Assembly (NCBI GenBank): GCA_019635485.1
Contig: JAHBZL010000012.1
Span: 1-64,000, forward strand
Origin: Piscinibacter sp.
GTDB lineage: Bacteria > Pseudomonadota > Gammaproteobacteria > Burkholderiales > Burkholderiaceae_C
Length of the DNA stretch: 64,000 nucleotides
Reading direction: 5' to 3'
Shown in pieces: positions 54,097-63,700 of this stretch; within the stretch, counting starts at the first letter, position 1; each line of letters opens with the position of its first letter. Made by a program: the position numbers and the translations under genes. A model generated the notes under the pieces. The model saw only the letters and a program-made list of their open reading frames with translations. It searched no databases and was not told the DNA's origin.

Positions 54097-54506
54097 ACCC
54101 CGTGCGCGTGCGCGACTGGCAATCCCGCCTGCAGGCGATCGTGTGCAGGCGTCTGCAGGCGCCCTTCGCCTGGGGCGTCAACGACTGCTGCCTGTTCGCG
54201 GCGGACTGCGTGCTCGCGGTGACGGGCCGCGACCCCGCCGAGGACCTGCGCGGCGCCTACGCCGACGAGCGCGGCGCCGCGCGGCTGCTGGCGGCCCACG
54301 GCGGCGTTGTCGAGCTGGCGATCGCCCGCCTGGGCCCGGTGGTGCCGGCCGCCCTGGCCCAGCCGGGCGACGTCGGCCTGGTGCGCTTCGACGGGCGCGA
54401 CACGCTCGCCGTGTGCATGGGCGCGCACTGGATGGCGCCGGGCGAGGCGGGGCTGGCCACCATCCTGCCCGGCCAGGTGCTGCGCGCCTGGCGCTGCGAG
54501 GCCTGA
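54093..54506 (+). CDS. tail-associated NlpC/P60-like protein (137 aa)
   Basis: GTG 54093 overlaps the preceding stop (GTGA). PFAWGVNDCCLFAADCVLAV provides the candidate catalytic Cys, and a later ACMGAHWM-like segment (VCMGAHWMAPG) provides the His, as in K-like tail peptidases. It may cut peptidoglycan during DNA entry or assemble the tip. Confidence 0.72.
   Translation: MNPVRVRDWQSRLQAIVCRRLQAPFAWGVNDCCLFAADCVLAVTGRDPAEDLRGAYADERGAARLLAAHGGVVELAIARLGPVVPAALAQPGDVGLVRFDGRDTLAVCMGAHWMAPGEAGLATILPGQVLRAWRCEA
54144..54157. repeat. dispersed palindrome site 11
   Basis: TGCAGGCGTCTGCA in the NlpC/P60-like gene, read as part of Val-Cys-Arg-Arg-Leu-Gln, a different frame from most copies. Confidence 0.7.
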
Positions 54507-54509
54507 CCG

Positions 54510-56612
54510 ATGCCCACCGCCGTCACCTACGTGCTCGCCTACGCGGCGAGCTCGTTCGGCCTGGCCGTCGGCAGCAGCGCGCTGATTGTCGCCGGCTGGA
54601 TCGTCACCGCCGCGGCGGTGTTCGGCATCGGCGCCGCCCAGCGCCGCAAGGCCGCCCGGCGCGCGCGCGACGCCTTCAACGCCGGCCTGCAGGACCGCCT
54701 GGTCATGACGCAGACGGCCGACGGCAGGCGATCGCGCCTCTACGGCCGTGTGCGCAACGTCGACGGCGTGGTCTTCAAGCAGACGCACGGCGTCAACAGC
54801 GAGTTCTACACGCTCGTGATCTCGGTGGCCGGCCACGAGGTCGACGCGATCGAGCGGGTGTACTTCGGCGACACGCCCGTCGAGCTCGATGCCGACGGCT
54901 GGGTGCTCACGGCGCCCTGGAACGGCAGCCAGCCCGCCAGCGCGCAGGCGACGATGACGGTGGCCAGCGGCTCCGGCAGCGTGGTGCTGCCGGTGGCGCC
55001 GATCGCCGGCACCGTCAGCATGGCCATCACGGTCGGCTCGGGCGACAACGAGGGCAGCTACACCGCCACGCCGTCCGTGGCCGGCACGACCGTCAGCGTC
55101 ACCGGCGCGCCCATCGACGGGGACTGGACGGTGAACTACCAGTTCAGCCAGAGCCTGCCGAAGGCGCGTGTGCGCACCTATCTTGGCGGCCCGCAGCAGG
55201 ACCTGTACGCGGTGCTGTCGGCCATCGTCGGCACCAGCCAGCTGCAGCCTAGCGACCGCTTCGCGAACGATGCCACGCTGATCGTCACGCTCGAGTACAA
55301 CCAGGACGTCTACCCCACCGGCATCCCGAACCCGATCTCGGCGCTGGTGCGCGGCGCGAAGGTCCTGAACCTGCGCACCGGCGCGGTCGAATGGTCGGAG
55401 AACCCCGCCGAGATCGCGTACGACTGGGCGCTCTACGCGAACGGCGGCGCGGCCAAGGCCAGCGAGGTGGTGCTGCCCTCGTTCGTGGCCGCGGCGAACG
55501 CCTGCGACGTGGCCACCTCGTTCACCCGCACGGACGGCAGCGTCGAGGTGCGGCCGCTGTACCAGTGCGGCATCGCCATCCCGCTCGAGGGCGGCCCGGA
55601 CGCATGGATGGACGAGATCGTCGAGGCCATGGCCGGCAAGTGGGACTGGGACGGCGGCCAGCTCATCGTGCGTGCAGGCGTCTACAGGGCGCCGGTGGCC
55701 ACGATCGACGAGAGCTGGATCACGGACCGCCAGGCCATCCAGATCGTGCCGCAGACGGCCACGGCCGAGCTGGTGAACGTGGTGCGCCCGACAATCAGCG
55801 ACGCCGCGCAGCACTGGGTGCCGGCGCCGACTGCGGAGGTGCGCCTCGAGCCCGCGATCGCCGCGGACGGGCAGGAGCTGCCGCTCGAGCTCGAGCTGCG
55901 CGGCGTGACGCACGCCGTGCACGCCATGCACGTGGCCGGCGTGCTGATGCGCGAGACCCGCGAGGGCCTGACGGTGACGCTGCCGTGCAACCTCAAGGCC
56001 TTCCCGTACCGCCTGTTCGATTGCTTCGCGCTCGACCTGCCGCTGTTCGGCTGGAACGGCGACAAGCAGGCCGAGCTGGTGGGCAAGAGCTTCTCGCCCG
56101 ATCTCGGCTCGCTGGTCACGCTGCGCGAGACATCGGCCGGCATCTACGACCCCGAGGCGAACTTCGACCAGTTGACCGTCAGCCCCAACACCGGGCTCCC
56201 CGAGCCGACCGACGTGCCGCAGGTGACGGGCGTGGCCGTGGCCAGCGGCACCACCGAGCAGCTGGACCGCTCGATCCTCGTGCGCACCATCGTCAGCTGG
56301 GACGCGGTGCCCAGCCAGGCGGTGCGGCAGTCCGGCAAGGTCGAGGTGCAGTGGATAGAGGCCACGGCCACGCTGCCCACCAGCGGCGACGATTGGCCAG
56401 GCCGCGCCGAAGCCGAAGGCAACGCCACGCAGATGCCCGTCGTCGGCCTCCGCGCCGGCATCCACTACCTGTTCCGCGCGCGAGCCCGCACGACGCTCGG
56501 CGTGCGCGGGGCCTGGTCGGACCAGAAGCTGTCGCTGATCGCCGATGCGCCGGGGCTGTTCGAGGACCTGATCCTCACCAGCGCTTCCTACGGGTACTCC
56601 ACCGTCACCTGA
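54510..56612 (+). CDS. tail tip attachment protein, J-like
   Basis: 700 residues. The N-terminal hydrophobic segment (SSFGLAVGSSALIVAGWIVTAAA) and R/K-rich loop resemble J/TipJ-type proteins. The middle contains LPKARVRTYLGGPQQDLYAV and IPNPISALVRGAKVLNLRTG, and the C-terminus an Fn3-like domain (VSWDAVPSQAVRQSGKVEVQW, VVGLRAGIHYLFRARARTTL). It is the receptor-binding tip. Short for J, so receptor specificity may also depend on other fibres. Confidence 0.85.
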   Translation: MPTAVTYVLAYAASSFGLAVGSSALIVAGWIVTAAAVFGIGAAQRRKAARRARDAFNAGLQDRLVMTQTADGRRSRLYGRVRNVDGVVFKQTHGVNSEFYTLVISVAGHEVDAIERVYFGDTPVELDADGWVLTAPWNGSQPASAQATMTVASGSGSVVLPVAPIAGTVSMAITVGSGDNEGSYTATPSVAGTTVSVTGAPIDGDWTVNYQFSQSLPKARVRTYLGGPQQDLYAVLSAIVGTSQLQPSDRFANDATLIVTLEYNQDVYPTGIPNPISALVRGAKVLNLRTGAVEWSENPAEIAYDWALYANGGAAKASEVVLPSFVAAANACDVATSFTRTDGSVEVRPLYQCGIAIPLEGGPDAWMDEIVEAMAGKWDWDGGQLIVRAGVYRAPVATIDESWITDRQAIQIVPQTATAELVNVVRPTISDAAQHWVPAPTAEVRLEPAIAADGQELPLELELRGVTHAVHAMHVAGVLMRETREGLTVTLPCNLKAFPYRLFDCFALDLPLFGWNGDKQAELVGKSFSPDLGSLVTLRETSAGIYDPEANFDQLTVSPNTGLPEPTDVPQVTGVAVASGTTEQLDRSILVRTIVSWDAVPSQAVRQSGKVEVQWIEATATLPTSGDDWPGRAEAEGNATQMPVVGLRAGIHYLFRARARTTLGVRGAWSDQKLSLIADAPGLFEDLILTSASYGYSTVT
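55673..55686. repeat. degenerate dispersed palindrome copy
   Basis: TGCAGGCGTCTACA, two bases from the exact motif, in the J-like gene. Confidence 0.4.
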
Positions 56613-56614
56613 CC

Positions 56615-56983
56615 ATGGCAGTTTTCGGCTCGCTCCCCACCGACACCTTCCAGTCGCCGCACGCCGGCCGGCTGACGGTGACGCTGAACGCCCAGTTCTT
56701 CGCGAACAGCTACGCGGACGCCGGCTTCCCGAGCTCCGGCGGCGGCGGCGGCAACCTGTCGATCAAGGGCTATGCCGGGCCCTCCGGCTCGCCGACCTAC
56801 ACGCCGATCATGGACAAGTTCAACTCGGGCACGGTCAGCTTCGAGATCGACTACCCCGGCGGCGACGCGGCCTGGCCCATCGGTGTCGTCGAGGAGGGGT
56901 TCAAGAACCCCGGCGGCCTCTACACGCTCGGCTTCCAGGACATCCAGCTGATCGTGCGGCTGCGGCGGTGGGCAAGCGCGTGA
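56615..56983 (+). CDS. hypothetical phage tail protein (122 aa)
   Basis: ATG 56615. Beta-rich with a Gly-rich hinge (SSGGGGGNLSIKGYAG) and NSGTVSFEIDYPGGDAAWPIG. Probably a small tail-tip or fibre component because it follows the J-like gene. No family recognised. Confidence 0.65.
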   Translation: MAVFGSLPTDTFQSPHAGRLTVTLNAQFFANSYADAGFPSSGGGGGNLSIKGYAGPSGSPTYTPIMDKFNSGTVSFEIDYPGGDAAWPIGVVEEGFKNPGGLYTLGFQDIQLIVRLRRWASA

Positions 56984-57015
56984 ACCACTCTCCAACCCAA
57001 GCGAGCAACCAAGAA

Positions 57016-57222
57016 ATGAGCGATTTCGACCCCGTTCAATACGGCCAGCTTCTCGAGCGCGTCGACTCCCTGGACGAAGAGGTGCGCGAGCTGCGGCGTG
57101 ACGTCAAGGCACTGCTCGAGCTGGCCAACAAGAGCCGCGGCGGCTTCTGGATGGGCATGGCGATCGCGTCGAGCGTAGGCGGCGTGGTGGGCTTCTTGGT
57201 GGATCACCTGGGGCGTCGATGA
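57016..57222 (+). CDS. holin-associated coiled-coil membrane protein (68 aa)
   Basis: ATG 57016 (MSDFDPVQYGQLLERVDSLD); GTG 56980, which overlaps the previous stop, is an alternative. A coiled coil (SLDEEVRELRRDVKALLELA) precedes one membrane segment (MGMAIASSVGGVVGFLV). Such proteins accompany phage holins. It overlaps the next gene by four bases. Confidence 0.72.
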   Translation: MSDFDPVQYGQLLERVDSLDEEVRELRRDVKALLELANKSRGGFWMGMAIASSVGGVVGFLVDHLGRR

Positions 57223-57428
57223 AACTCATTCCGAACTGGCGCCGCGCGTGGCGCATGCTGTCCGTCCAGGCCATGACCGCCGCCGGCGTGCTGCAAGTGG
57301 CCTGGGAGACTCAGCCTGACGCGATCAGGGCCGTGGTGCCCGAAGGCTGGGTGCCGTGGATCACCGCCGGCGTGCTCCTGTTCGGCATCGCCGGCCGACT
57401 CGTGCAGCAGAAGAAGGTGCAGCCATGA
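57219..57428 (+). CDS. putative holin (69 aa)
   Basis: Starts MKLIPNWRRAWRMLSVQAMT. Two hydrophobic segments (SVQAMTAAGVLQVAW and WITAGVLLFGIAGRLV) separated by a short polar loop, and a basic C-terminus. The pattern matches the DUF7940-type small proteins next to phage endolysins. It would form the inner-membrane lesion for the M15 enzyme. Confidence 0.75.
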   Translation: MKLIPNWRRAWRMLSVQAMTAAGVLQVAWETQPDAIRAVVPEGWVPWITAGVLLFGIAGRLVQQKKVQP

Positions 57429-57820
57429 TCTCTCTGACGGACTACTGGATGGGCCGCGACGAGGAATACCCGCAGTTCCTCTCGCCCCAGATCGAGCGCA
57501 ACGCCGCCTTGACGGTGCAGTTGACGAACGCGCTGCTGGCCCGCTTCGGCCAGGGCCGCAAGGTCATCAGCGGATGGCGCCCCGCCATGGTCAATGCCGC
57601 GACGCCGGGCGCTGCCCCGAATTCGAAGCATCTGACCGCACAAGCCGTCGACCTGGCGGACCCCGAAGGCGACCTCGACCATTGGCTCATGTCTGCCGCC
57701 GGGCAGCAAGCGCTCGAGGACATCGGCCTGTGGATGGAGCATCCGGCCGCGACAAAGGGCCGGACGCACCTGCAGACGGTCCCGCCGCGCTTCGGCGGCG
57801 GCCGTGTCTTCTACCCGTGA
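57425..57820 (+). CDS. endolysin, M15-type peptidase
   Basis: 131 residues from ATG 57425, overlapping the holin (ATGA). The M15 motif SxHxxxxAxD appears as SKHLTAQAVDLAD, and the second metal His in GRTHLQTVPP. It is a zinc D-Ala-D-Ala or L-Ala-D-Glu-type peptidase. It has no signal peptide, so it depends on the holin for access to peptidoglycan. Confidence 0.88.
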   Translation: MISLTDYWMGRDEEYPQFLSPQIERNAALTVQLTNALLARFGQGRKVISGWRPAMVNAATPGAAPNSKHLTAQAVDLADPEGDLDHWLMSAAGQQALEDIGLWMEHPAATKGRTHLQTVPPRFGGGRVFYP

Positions 57821-57832
57821 GGGTCAGGCTGC

Positions 57833-57976
57833 TTACAGGCACTCCGTCGGCCGAGGATCGGCGTTGCAGTTGATCGGCGGCGGCTTATGGCCATCTTCCG
57901 GCTCCGGTTCCGGGTCACCACCACCACAGGCCGAGCAAAGCGCGGCCAGAACGGCCGCCAGCAGGAACTTGATCAC
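57833..57976 (-). CDS. small prophage lipoprotein on the opposite strand (47 aa)
   Basis: GTG 57976 with AGGGAG upstream. Signal peptide VIKFLLAAVLAALCSAC with the lipobox Cys at 17, then a 30-residue Pro/Glu-rich mature peptide with two Cys (NCNADPRPTEC). It points against the late operon and ends 12 bp from the endolysin stop, next to attR. This is a typical place for a moron gene. Superinfection exclusion by a small lipoprotein is a reasonable guess. Confidence 0.65.
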   Translation of the reverse strand: MIKFLLAAVLAALCSACGGGDPEPEPEDGHKPPPINCNADPRPTECL

Positions 57977-58030
57977 TTTCGTCTCCCTTCTCACGTCAAA
58001 GCCACAGACGTTTCTGGAAGACGTTGCGCC

Positions 58031-58042
58031 CCCTCGCAACCA
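58031..58042. other. attR core
   Basis: CCCTCGCAACCA, the exact copy of the tRNA 3' end at 19323-19334. Beyond it the host sequence resumes with the tRNA terminator. Confidence 0.85.
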
Positions 58043-58070
58043 AGATCCCAGCGGCCCGGCCGCGAAGCAG

Positions 58071-58095
58071 ACGCCAACCTCCCGGTTGGCGTTTT
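58071..58095 (+). terminator. original tRNA-fMet terminator, displaced by the prophage
   Basis: ACGCCAACC (58071-58079) and GGTTGGCGT (58084-58092) form a perfect 9-bp stem with a 4-base loop and a T-run, 28 bp after attR. In the uninfected chromosome it would directly follow the tRNA gene. Confidence 0.8.
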
Positions 58096-58216
58096 GCTTT
58101 GGGGTCCGTTCGTTCCCGCGCCTTCCCCAGCCGACCAAGGCCCGGTCGCACCGCCCCGGGCCATGGCGATCCGCGGCACGAACGCGAACGTCGTGACGTG
58201 GGCGGTTCCGCCGCCC

Positions 58217-59521
58217 TCAGCGCGCCTCCGCGGGGAGATACGCCCGCACCGCGGCGTCGTGAAAGCCATGCTGCAACTCGAGCTGGCGTGGAGAGAAGTC
58301 CAGCTGGACGAACAGCGCGAAAACGACCTGCGCGTCGGGATCGATCCTGAAGTAGGTGTTGTAGCCGCCGCTCCAGCCGTAGGTGCCGGGCGAACCCAGC
58401 CACGCGGTCGGGTCACCCGCCTTGCGGACGGCCACGCCCAGGCCGAATGACTGCCCGGGCAGGAAGGGCACCGGGATGCTGTCCACCTGCGGCGAGCGCA
58501 TCAGCTCCACCGATTCGCGGCGGAGGATGCGCACACCGCCCAGCTCACCGCCGTTGAGCAGCATCTGGCAGAAGCGCAGGTAGTCCGTCGCCGTGCCGAA
58601 CAGATTGCCCCCGGCGGAGATGAATCGGGGCGCCGGGTCGTCGGGCGGCAGCCGCACCAGCCCGAGGCCCGGCTTGAGCGCGTAGGCCGGGACGATGCGG
58701 GCACGCTGCTCCGGAGGAACCCGGAAGAAGGTGTCGTTCATGCGGAGCGGGCCGAAGATGCGGACCCGAAGCACCTCGTCGAGCGGCTGGCCCGTGACGA
58801 CTTCGATGATGCGGCCCAGCACGTCGGTGGCCGGGCCGTATCGGAACTCCGTGCCGGGCTGTGCGTCCAGCGGCAGCTGGGCCAGGCGCGCGACGAACTG
58901 CTCGAGCGTGAAGTCCTGGTTCGCGGGGAGGCCGGCGAAGGCGGCGCGCTGCAGCCGCGCGCCCGGCGAATCGCGCGGCGGCAAACCGGCGAAGCCGGCG
59001 CGGTGCGTCATCAGGTCCGCGATGGTCATCGGCCGCACGGCCGGAACCAGTTCGAAACCGTCGGGTGCGCCTTCGCGCGCCACGGCGACCTGCCGATCCG
59101 CGAACTCCGGCAGGAACCGCTCGACGGGGTCGGACAGGCTCAGCTGGCCGCGCTCGATCAATTGAAGCGCCGCGACGGTCACGATCGGCTTGGTCATGGA
59201 CTGCAGCTGGAACAGGTCGTCGACGCGCACCGGGCGCCCGGACTCCAGATCGGCCAGGCCCTGGGCCCGGAGCCACACCAGCCGGCCCTGGCGCGCCACC
59301 AGCGTCACGGCCCCCGCGACCTTCTGCTCGCGCTGCATGCGGGCGATGAACTCATCGATGCCGGAGAGTCGCTGGCCCGACAGGCCCACGTCTTCGGGGA
59401 TGGCGGTCGGAATCGTCGGTGCGACGGGCGCCGTCGAACAGGCGGCCAGCACCGCCAGCAGGATACCGACGCACCACGCCGCACAGCGGTGCAACTGCAC
59501 CGGCTGCAGAGCGGACGCCAT
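58217..59521 (-). CDS. serine hydrolase, beta-lactamase/PBP4-like lipoprotein
   Basis: 434 residues from ATG 59521. Signal peptide with lipobox ending LAAC. Class C beta-lactamase-like fold: catalytic Ser108-Met-Thr-Lys111 (QSMTKP), a Tyr in FRYGPATDVLG as the YxN equivalent, and GWSGGYNT in place of KTG. Such enzymes are esterases or peptidases more often than true beta-lactamases. Single gene, 174 bp from attR. Confidence 0.85.
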   Translation of the reverse strand: MASALQPVQLHRCAAWCVGILLAVLAACSTAPVAPTIPTAIPEDVGLSGQRLSGIDEFIARMQREQKVAGAVTLVARQGRLVWLRAQGLADLESGRPVRVDDLFQLQSMTKPIVTVAALQLIERGQLSLSDPVERFLPEFADRQVAVAREGAPDGFELVPAVRPMTIADLMTHRAGFAGLPPRDSPGARLQRAAFAGLPANQDFTLEQFVARLAQLPLDAQPGTEFRYGPATDVLGRIIEVVTGQPLDEVLRVRIFGPLRMNDTFFRVPPEQRARIVPAYALKPGLGLVRLPPDDPAPRFISAGGNLFGTATDYLRFCQMLLNGGELGGVRILRRESVELMRSPQVDSIPVPFLPGQSFGLGVAVRKAGDPTAWLGSPGTYGWSGGYNTYFRIDPDAQVVFALFVQLDFSPRQLELQHGFHDAAVRAYLPAEAR

Positions 59522-59633
59522 GGCATCACCCGGACAAGGACCTCCGCCATGCGGCCGTTTCACGGCGGGTTCGACACCAGCCGCGGCGTTCGCGGAACCG
59601 GCGATGGGCCGCCCGGTCCGCGCATCGCCGCAC

Positions 59634-60029
59634 TCAGCCCGGAGCGTCGCCGAGTTCGAAGTTGAGCTCGACCCCATTGCCCGCCGGGTCCTTCAGGAAG
59701 AGCTGCACCTGGCGTCGCCCGGGCACGGCCGCGCGGCGCCATGGAACGCCGAGGCGGCCCAGGCGCTCCTCGAACGCATTCAGATCGGTGCAGGTGAAGG
59801 CGACATGATCGAAGGTGCCGCGCCGGCCTTCGCCGGAGGCCGGCGCGGCGGCATCGTCGACGAGATGCAGGACGGCCTGCTCGCCGACGTAGAGCCAGTA
59901 GCCGTGGAAATCGAACGGCGGCCGGTCACCCTCATGAAGCCCGACGACCTCGGCGTAGAAGTCGCGCAGCCTTTCCAGCAGCCCCCGTTCGGCCCGGAGG
60001 TTGAAGTGATTGAAGGCGATGACAGGCAT
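59634..60029 (-). CDS. VOC-family protein (glyoxalase/dioxygenase fold)
   Basis: 131 residues. FNHFNLRAERGLLERLRDFYAEVVGL at the start, DHVAFTCTDLNAFEERL in the middle and PAGNGVELNFE at the end supply the His and Glu metal ligands of the vicinal-oxygen-chelate fold. The substrate is unknown. It is on the same strand as the cupin gene, 159 bp downstream of it. Confidence 0.85.
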   Translation of the reverse strand: MPVIAFNHFNLRAERGLLERLRDFYAEVVGLHEGDRPPFDFHGYWLYVGEQAVLHLVDDAAAPASGEGRRGTFDHVAFTCTDLNAFEERLGRLGVPWRRAAVPGRRQVQLFLKDPAGNGVELNFELGDAPG

Positions 60030-60188
60030 GGTCTCTCTCGGAGGGGAGCCGGTGCGCAGTCTCTCACCTTTGCCCACTCTTCGCCGGCGTGCGCGGGCGG
60101 TACGCCCGACCTTGTCGTTGCTGACCCGCGCTCGGACCACGGGCTTCGTCGGCTACCCGATCGCGATGCAGCCGCTCGGCCCGACAGA

Positions 60189-60554
60189 CTATGCGTCGCG
60201 GCGGACGGCGGCTGTCGCTTCATCGCCGGTGTTCGGGGTTCCCGCGCGTTCGATGAGCAGCAGGTGGGCTTCCTCCTGCGCCACCGGGCAGTGCTCCATG
60301 CCGCGGGGGACGACGAAGAGCTCGCCCGGCCCGACCTCGACGTCGCCCGCCCGCATCCGGATGGTGATGCGGCCCCGCAGGACGAGGAAGAAGTCGTCCG
60401 TGTCGTCGTGCTGGTGCCAGACGAACTCGCCCTTCACCTTCACGACCATCAGGTCGTGTCCGTTGAACCGGCCTACCACCCGCGGTTGCCAGTGTTCCGG
60501 GAAGGTCTCGAGCTTCTGCGCCAGGTTGATGGCCGACAGGGGAATCTGATTCAT
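60189..60554 (-). CDS. cupin-domain protein
   Basis: 121 residues. The cupin motif 1 HQHDDTDDFFLVLRGRITIR and motif 2 PGELFVVPRGMEHCPVA provide two His, a Glu/Asp and a final His for metal binding. Similar small cupins are found beside regulators. It is divergent from the SARP-like gene with a 179-bp gap that probably holds both promoters; I see no clear boxes. Confidence 0.85.
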   Translation of the reverse strand: MNQIPLSAINLAQKLETFPEHWQPRVVGRFNGHDLMVVKVKGEFVWHQHDDTDDFFLVLRGRITIRMRAGDVEVGPGELFVVPRGMEHCPVAQEEAHLLLIERAGTPNTGDEATAAVRRDA

Positions 60555-60733
60555 CGGGGGGTCCGATCTGCAGTGACGTCTCGGGAGGGGAGTCTGGCGG
60601 CACGCCGGTTGTCGATCGATGTCAAGAGTGCCGCCCGAGTATTGCCGCTGCAATCCCGCCCCGGGACCGACGTCACGGCGTTGCCGGCGCCAGGCGACCT
60701 GACGCGGCGTCCGCCGCGCCGTAGCATGTGGCG

Positions 60734-63700
60734 ATGCAGCTTCGACTCGCCGCCGCCCCGTGTGCCGCGCTGGCCGACGGCTCGGTGCGCGAGCTGGCAC
60801 CGATCGATGCCGCGCTGCTGGCCTGGCTGGCACTCGAGGGTCCGACCCCGCGCGCGCGCCTGGCGGCGCTGCTGTGGCCGGCGAGCGACGGCGTCGCCGC
60901 GCGCAACGCACTGCGCCAGCGGCTGTTCCAGCTGCGACGCCTGCTCGGTGCTGACACCGTCACCGGCGGCACGACGATCGCACTCGCGGGCGGCGTCGTG
61001 CACGACCTGGACGACGCCGACAACGTGCTCGGCGCCGTCGGCGACGCCTTCGGCCCCGAACTGGCCGCCTGGCTGGGCCTGCAGCGCGAACGGCGCCGCG
61101 AGCGCATGCACCGCTCGCTCGCCGAGCTCGCCGACCTGGCCGAACGGGCGCAGCAATGGGGCGACGCGCTGCTGCACGCGCAAGAGCTGCTGGCGCTCGA
61201 TCCGCTGAACGAGGCGACACACCGGCGCGTGATCCGGCTGCACGACCTGCGCGGCGACCGCGCGGCCGCGCTGCTCGCGTTCGATGCCTGCGAGCGCTTG
61301 CTGAAGGACGAGGTCGGCACCGGGCCTTCGGCCGAGACGCTCGCCCTGCTGGAGACGCTCGAACGCACGCCGGCGGTGCAACCGGTGGACGGTACGCGCC
61401 TGGCCCCGGCCGCACTGCTGCGCCCGCCGCGCCTCGTGGGCCGCGACCGGGCCTGGGCAGCGCTGCTCGACGCGGCGGCGGCCGGTCGCGTGGCCCTGCT
61501 CGAGGGCGAAGCCGGCATGGGCAAGACACGGCTGGCCGGCGACTTCGCCCAGCGCGACCCGGACGGGACGATCGTCGTCAGCGCGCGTCCCGGCGACGCG
61601 CCCCATGCCAGCCTGCTGCGGCTGGCCCGTGCGGCGCTACGGTGTGCCGGCGACCTGCCGCCCGCCGTGCGGCGCCCGCTGGCGCGCCTGCTGCCCGAGT
61701 TCGGCGACCCGCCGCCGGGCGGCGACGAGGCGCAGGCGGCGCGCCTGCTGGCGGCCCTGGAGGCGCTGCTCGCCGCGGCAGTGCGCGGCGGGCTGCGCCA
61801 GGCGATCGTCGACGACCTGCACTTCGCCGACACCGCCAGCGCCGAAACCCTGCTGCACCTGGCCGGCGGCGACGCCGCGCTCGCCTGGGTATTCGCGGCC
61901 CGTCCCGCCGAGTGGCCGGCGGGGGCCCGCGCCGCCGCCGACGAGCTGCTGCAGGCCGGCCGTGCGGTCAGCATCCCGCTGTCGCCGCTGACGACGGCGC
62001 AGATTGCCGAACTGGTCGACTCCCTCGGCTTGCCCGGGTTCGACGGCACTGCTCTTGCACCGCGCCTGGCGCAGCACAGCGGAGGCAACCCGCTGTTCCT
62101 GCTCGAGACGCTGAAGGCGATGCGCACCACCCCGTCGCCGGCGACCACGCTGCCGGCGGCGGCGAGCGTCGCGCAACTGGTCGGCCGCCGCATCGGGCAG
62201 CTCTCGCCCGACGCGGTCAGGCTGGCGCGCTGCGCCGCGGTCGCCGGGCAGGACTTCAGCAGCGAGCTTGCGACCGAGCTGCTCGGCGCGCGCCCGCTCG
62301 ACCTGGCCGACGCCTGGGCCGAGCTCGAAGCGGCGCAGGTGCTGCGCGAGCAGGCGTTCGCGCACGACCTGATCCACGAGGCCGCGCTCGCGTCGGTGCC
62401 CCCAGCGCTGGCGCGCCAGCTGCACGGCCGGATCGCGTCGTACCTCGCCGCGCGCGCGGGTGCGCCCGAGCGCATCGCGGCGCATTGGCTGGCCAGCGCG
62501 CAGCCGGACGCGGCGGCGCCTCACCTCGTCGAGGCCGGTCGGCGCGCGCTGCGTGCCCTGCGCAAGAGCGAGGCGGCACAGGCGCTGGCGCGTGCCGCCG
62601 AGCTGCTGGAGCATGCGGGCGACCGGCGCGGCGCGTTCGATGCGCTCGACACCTACTTTGCCGGCATGCCCGTCTGGGACGAGACCAGCCGCGCGCTGGT
62701 CGAGCGGATGCGTGCGCTGGCGCAGACGCCCGTGGAACACGCGCTGGCCGCCCAGCACCATGCCGACCTGCTGAACCGCACCGGCGACTTCGCCGGCTGC
62801 AGCGCGATCGCGGAGGAGGCCTTGCAGCTGGTCGAACCGGCGGACGCACCGGTGCTGGTGGCGACGTTGATGACCTACCAGTCCGGCGCCAAGCTGTACG
62901 CCGGCGACGCGGCCGGCGCGGCACAGGCGATGTACCGCGCGGTGGCGGTGGCCGAGACGGGCGACGACGAGGACCGCCTGGCGAGCATCGTCGCGGCGCT
63001 CGGCAGCACGCTCGACTGGGCGGGCCGTGCGGCCGAGGCGCTGCCGCACCATGCGCGGGCCATGGAGATCCGGCGCCGCGGCATCGGTCCGCCGGAGGTG
63101 CAGATCGCCACGGCGCTGAACTGCGCCGCCAATCGCATGGAACTCGGCTGGCTCGAGGAGGCGCGGCCGCTGTTCGAGTTCGCCGAACGTGCCGCCGCGA
63201 GCCACGACCTCGATCTCGGCCGCGAGGTGCCGGCGCTGCTGGTGCACCGCGCGCGGCTGCTGCTCGACCTGGGCGAGTACACGCAGGCGGTGCGTCAGCT
63301 CGAGGACGCCCTGCCGGTGATCGCCGAGCGCATGCAGCCGTGGCTGATCGGGCTGGAGACGATCGTCGCGACGCTGTGGATGCGCCTGGGCCAGTGGGCG
63401 CGGGCGCGGCGCATGGCCCAACAGGCATTGGCGCGCAGCGACGGCGCGATCGCGATCTACGCGGCCCGGGCCCGGCTGGTCGCGGCCGAGGTCGAAGCGG
63501 CACTCGGCCGGCCGGCCGACATGCAGGGAGCGCTCGACGAGGCGGAACGGCGGCTGCGCGGCGGCGGACCGCGCGTGGCGCACCAGATCTCCCTCGCACG
63601 CTGCCGTTGGCTGGAGCCGGCCGATGCGCTCGCGCTGGCGGGCCGGGTGCGCGACGCCGCGGACGCGACCGGCGTGCCGGGGCTCGTGCTGTCCGCCGAC

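Noticed and set aside
50000-54500. Diversity-generating retroelement near the tail genes
   Set aside because: No reverse transcriptase frame and no template/variable repeat pair is visible.
53646-56465. 939-codon minus-strand frame
   Set aside because: Antisense shadow of the J-like and peptidase genes.
58066-58080. GCAGACGCC beyond attR as a host copy of the dispersed motif
   Set aside because: Only one half matches; the sequence is part of the tRNA terminator stem.
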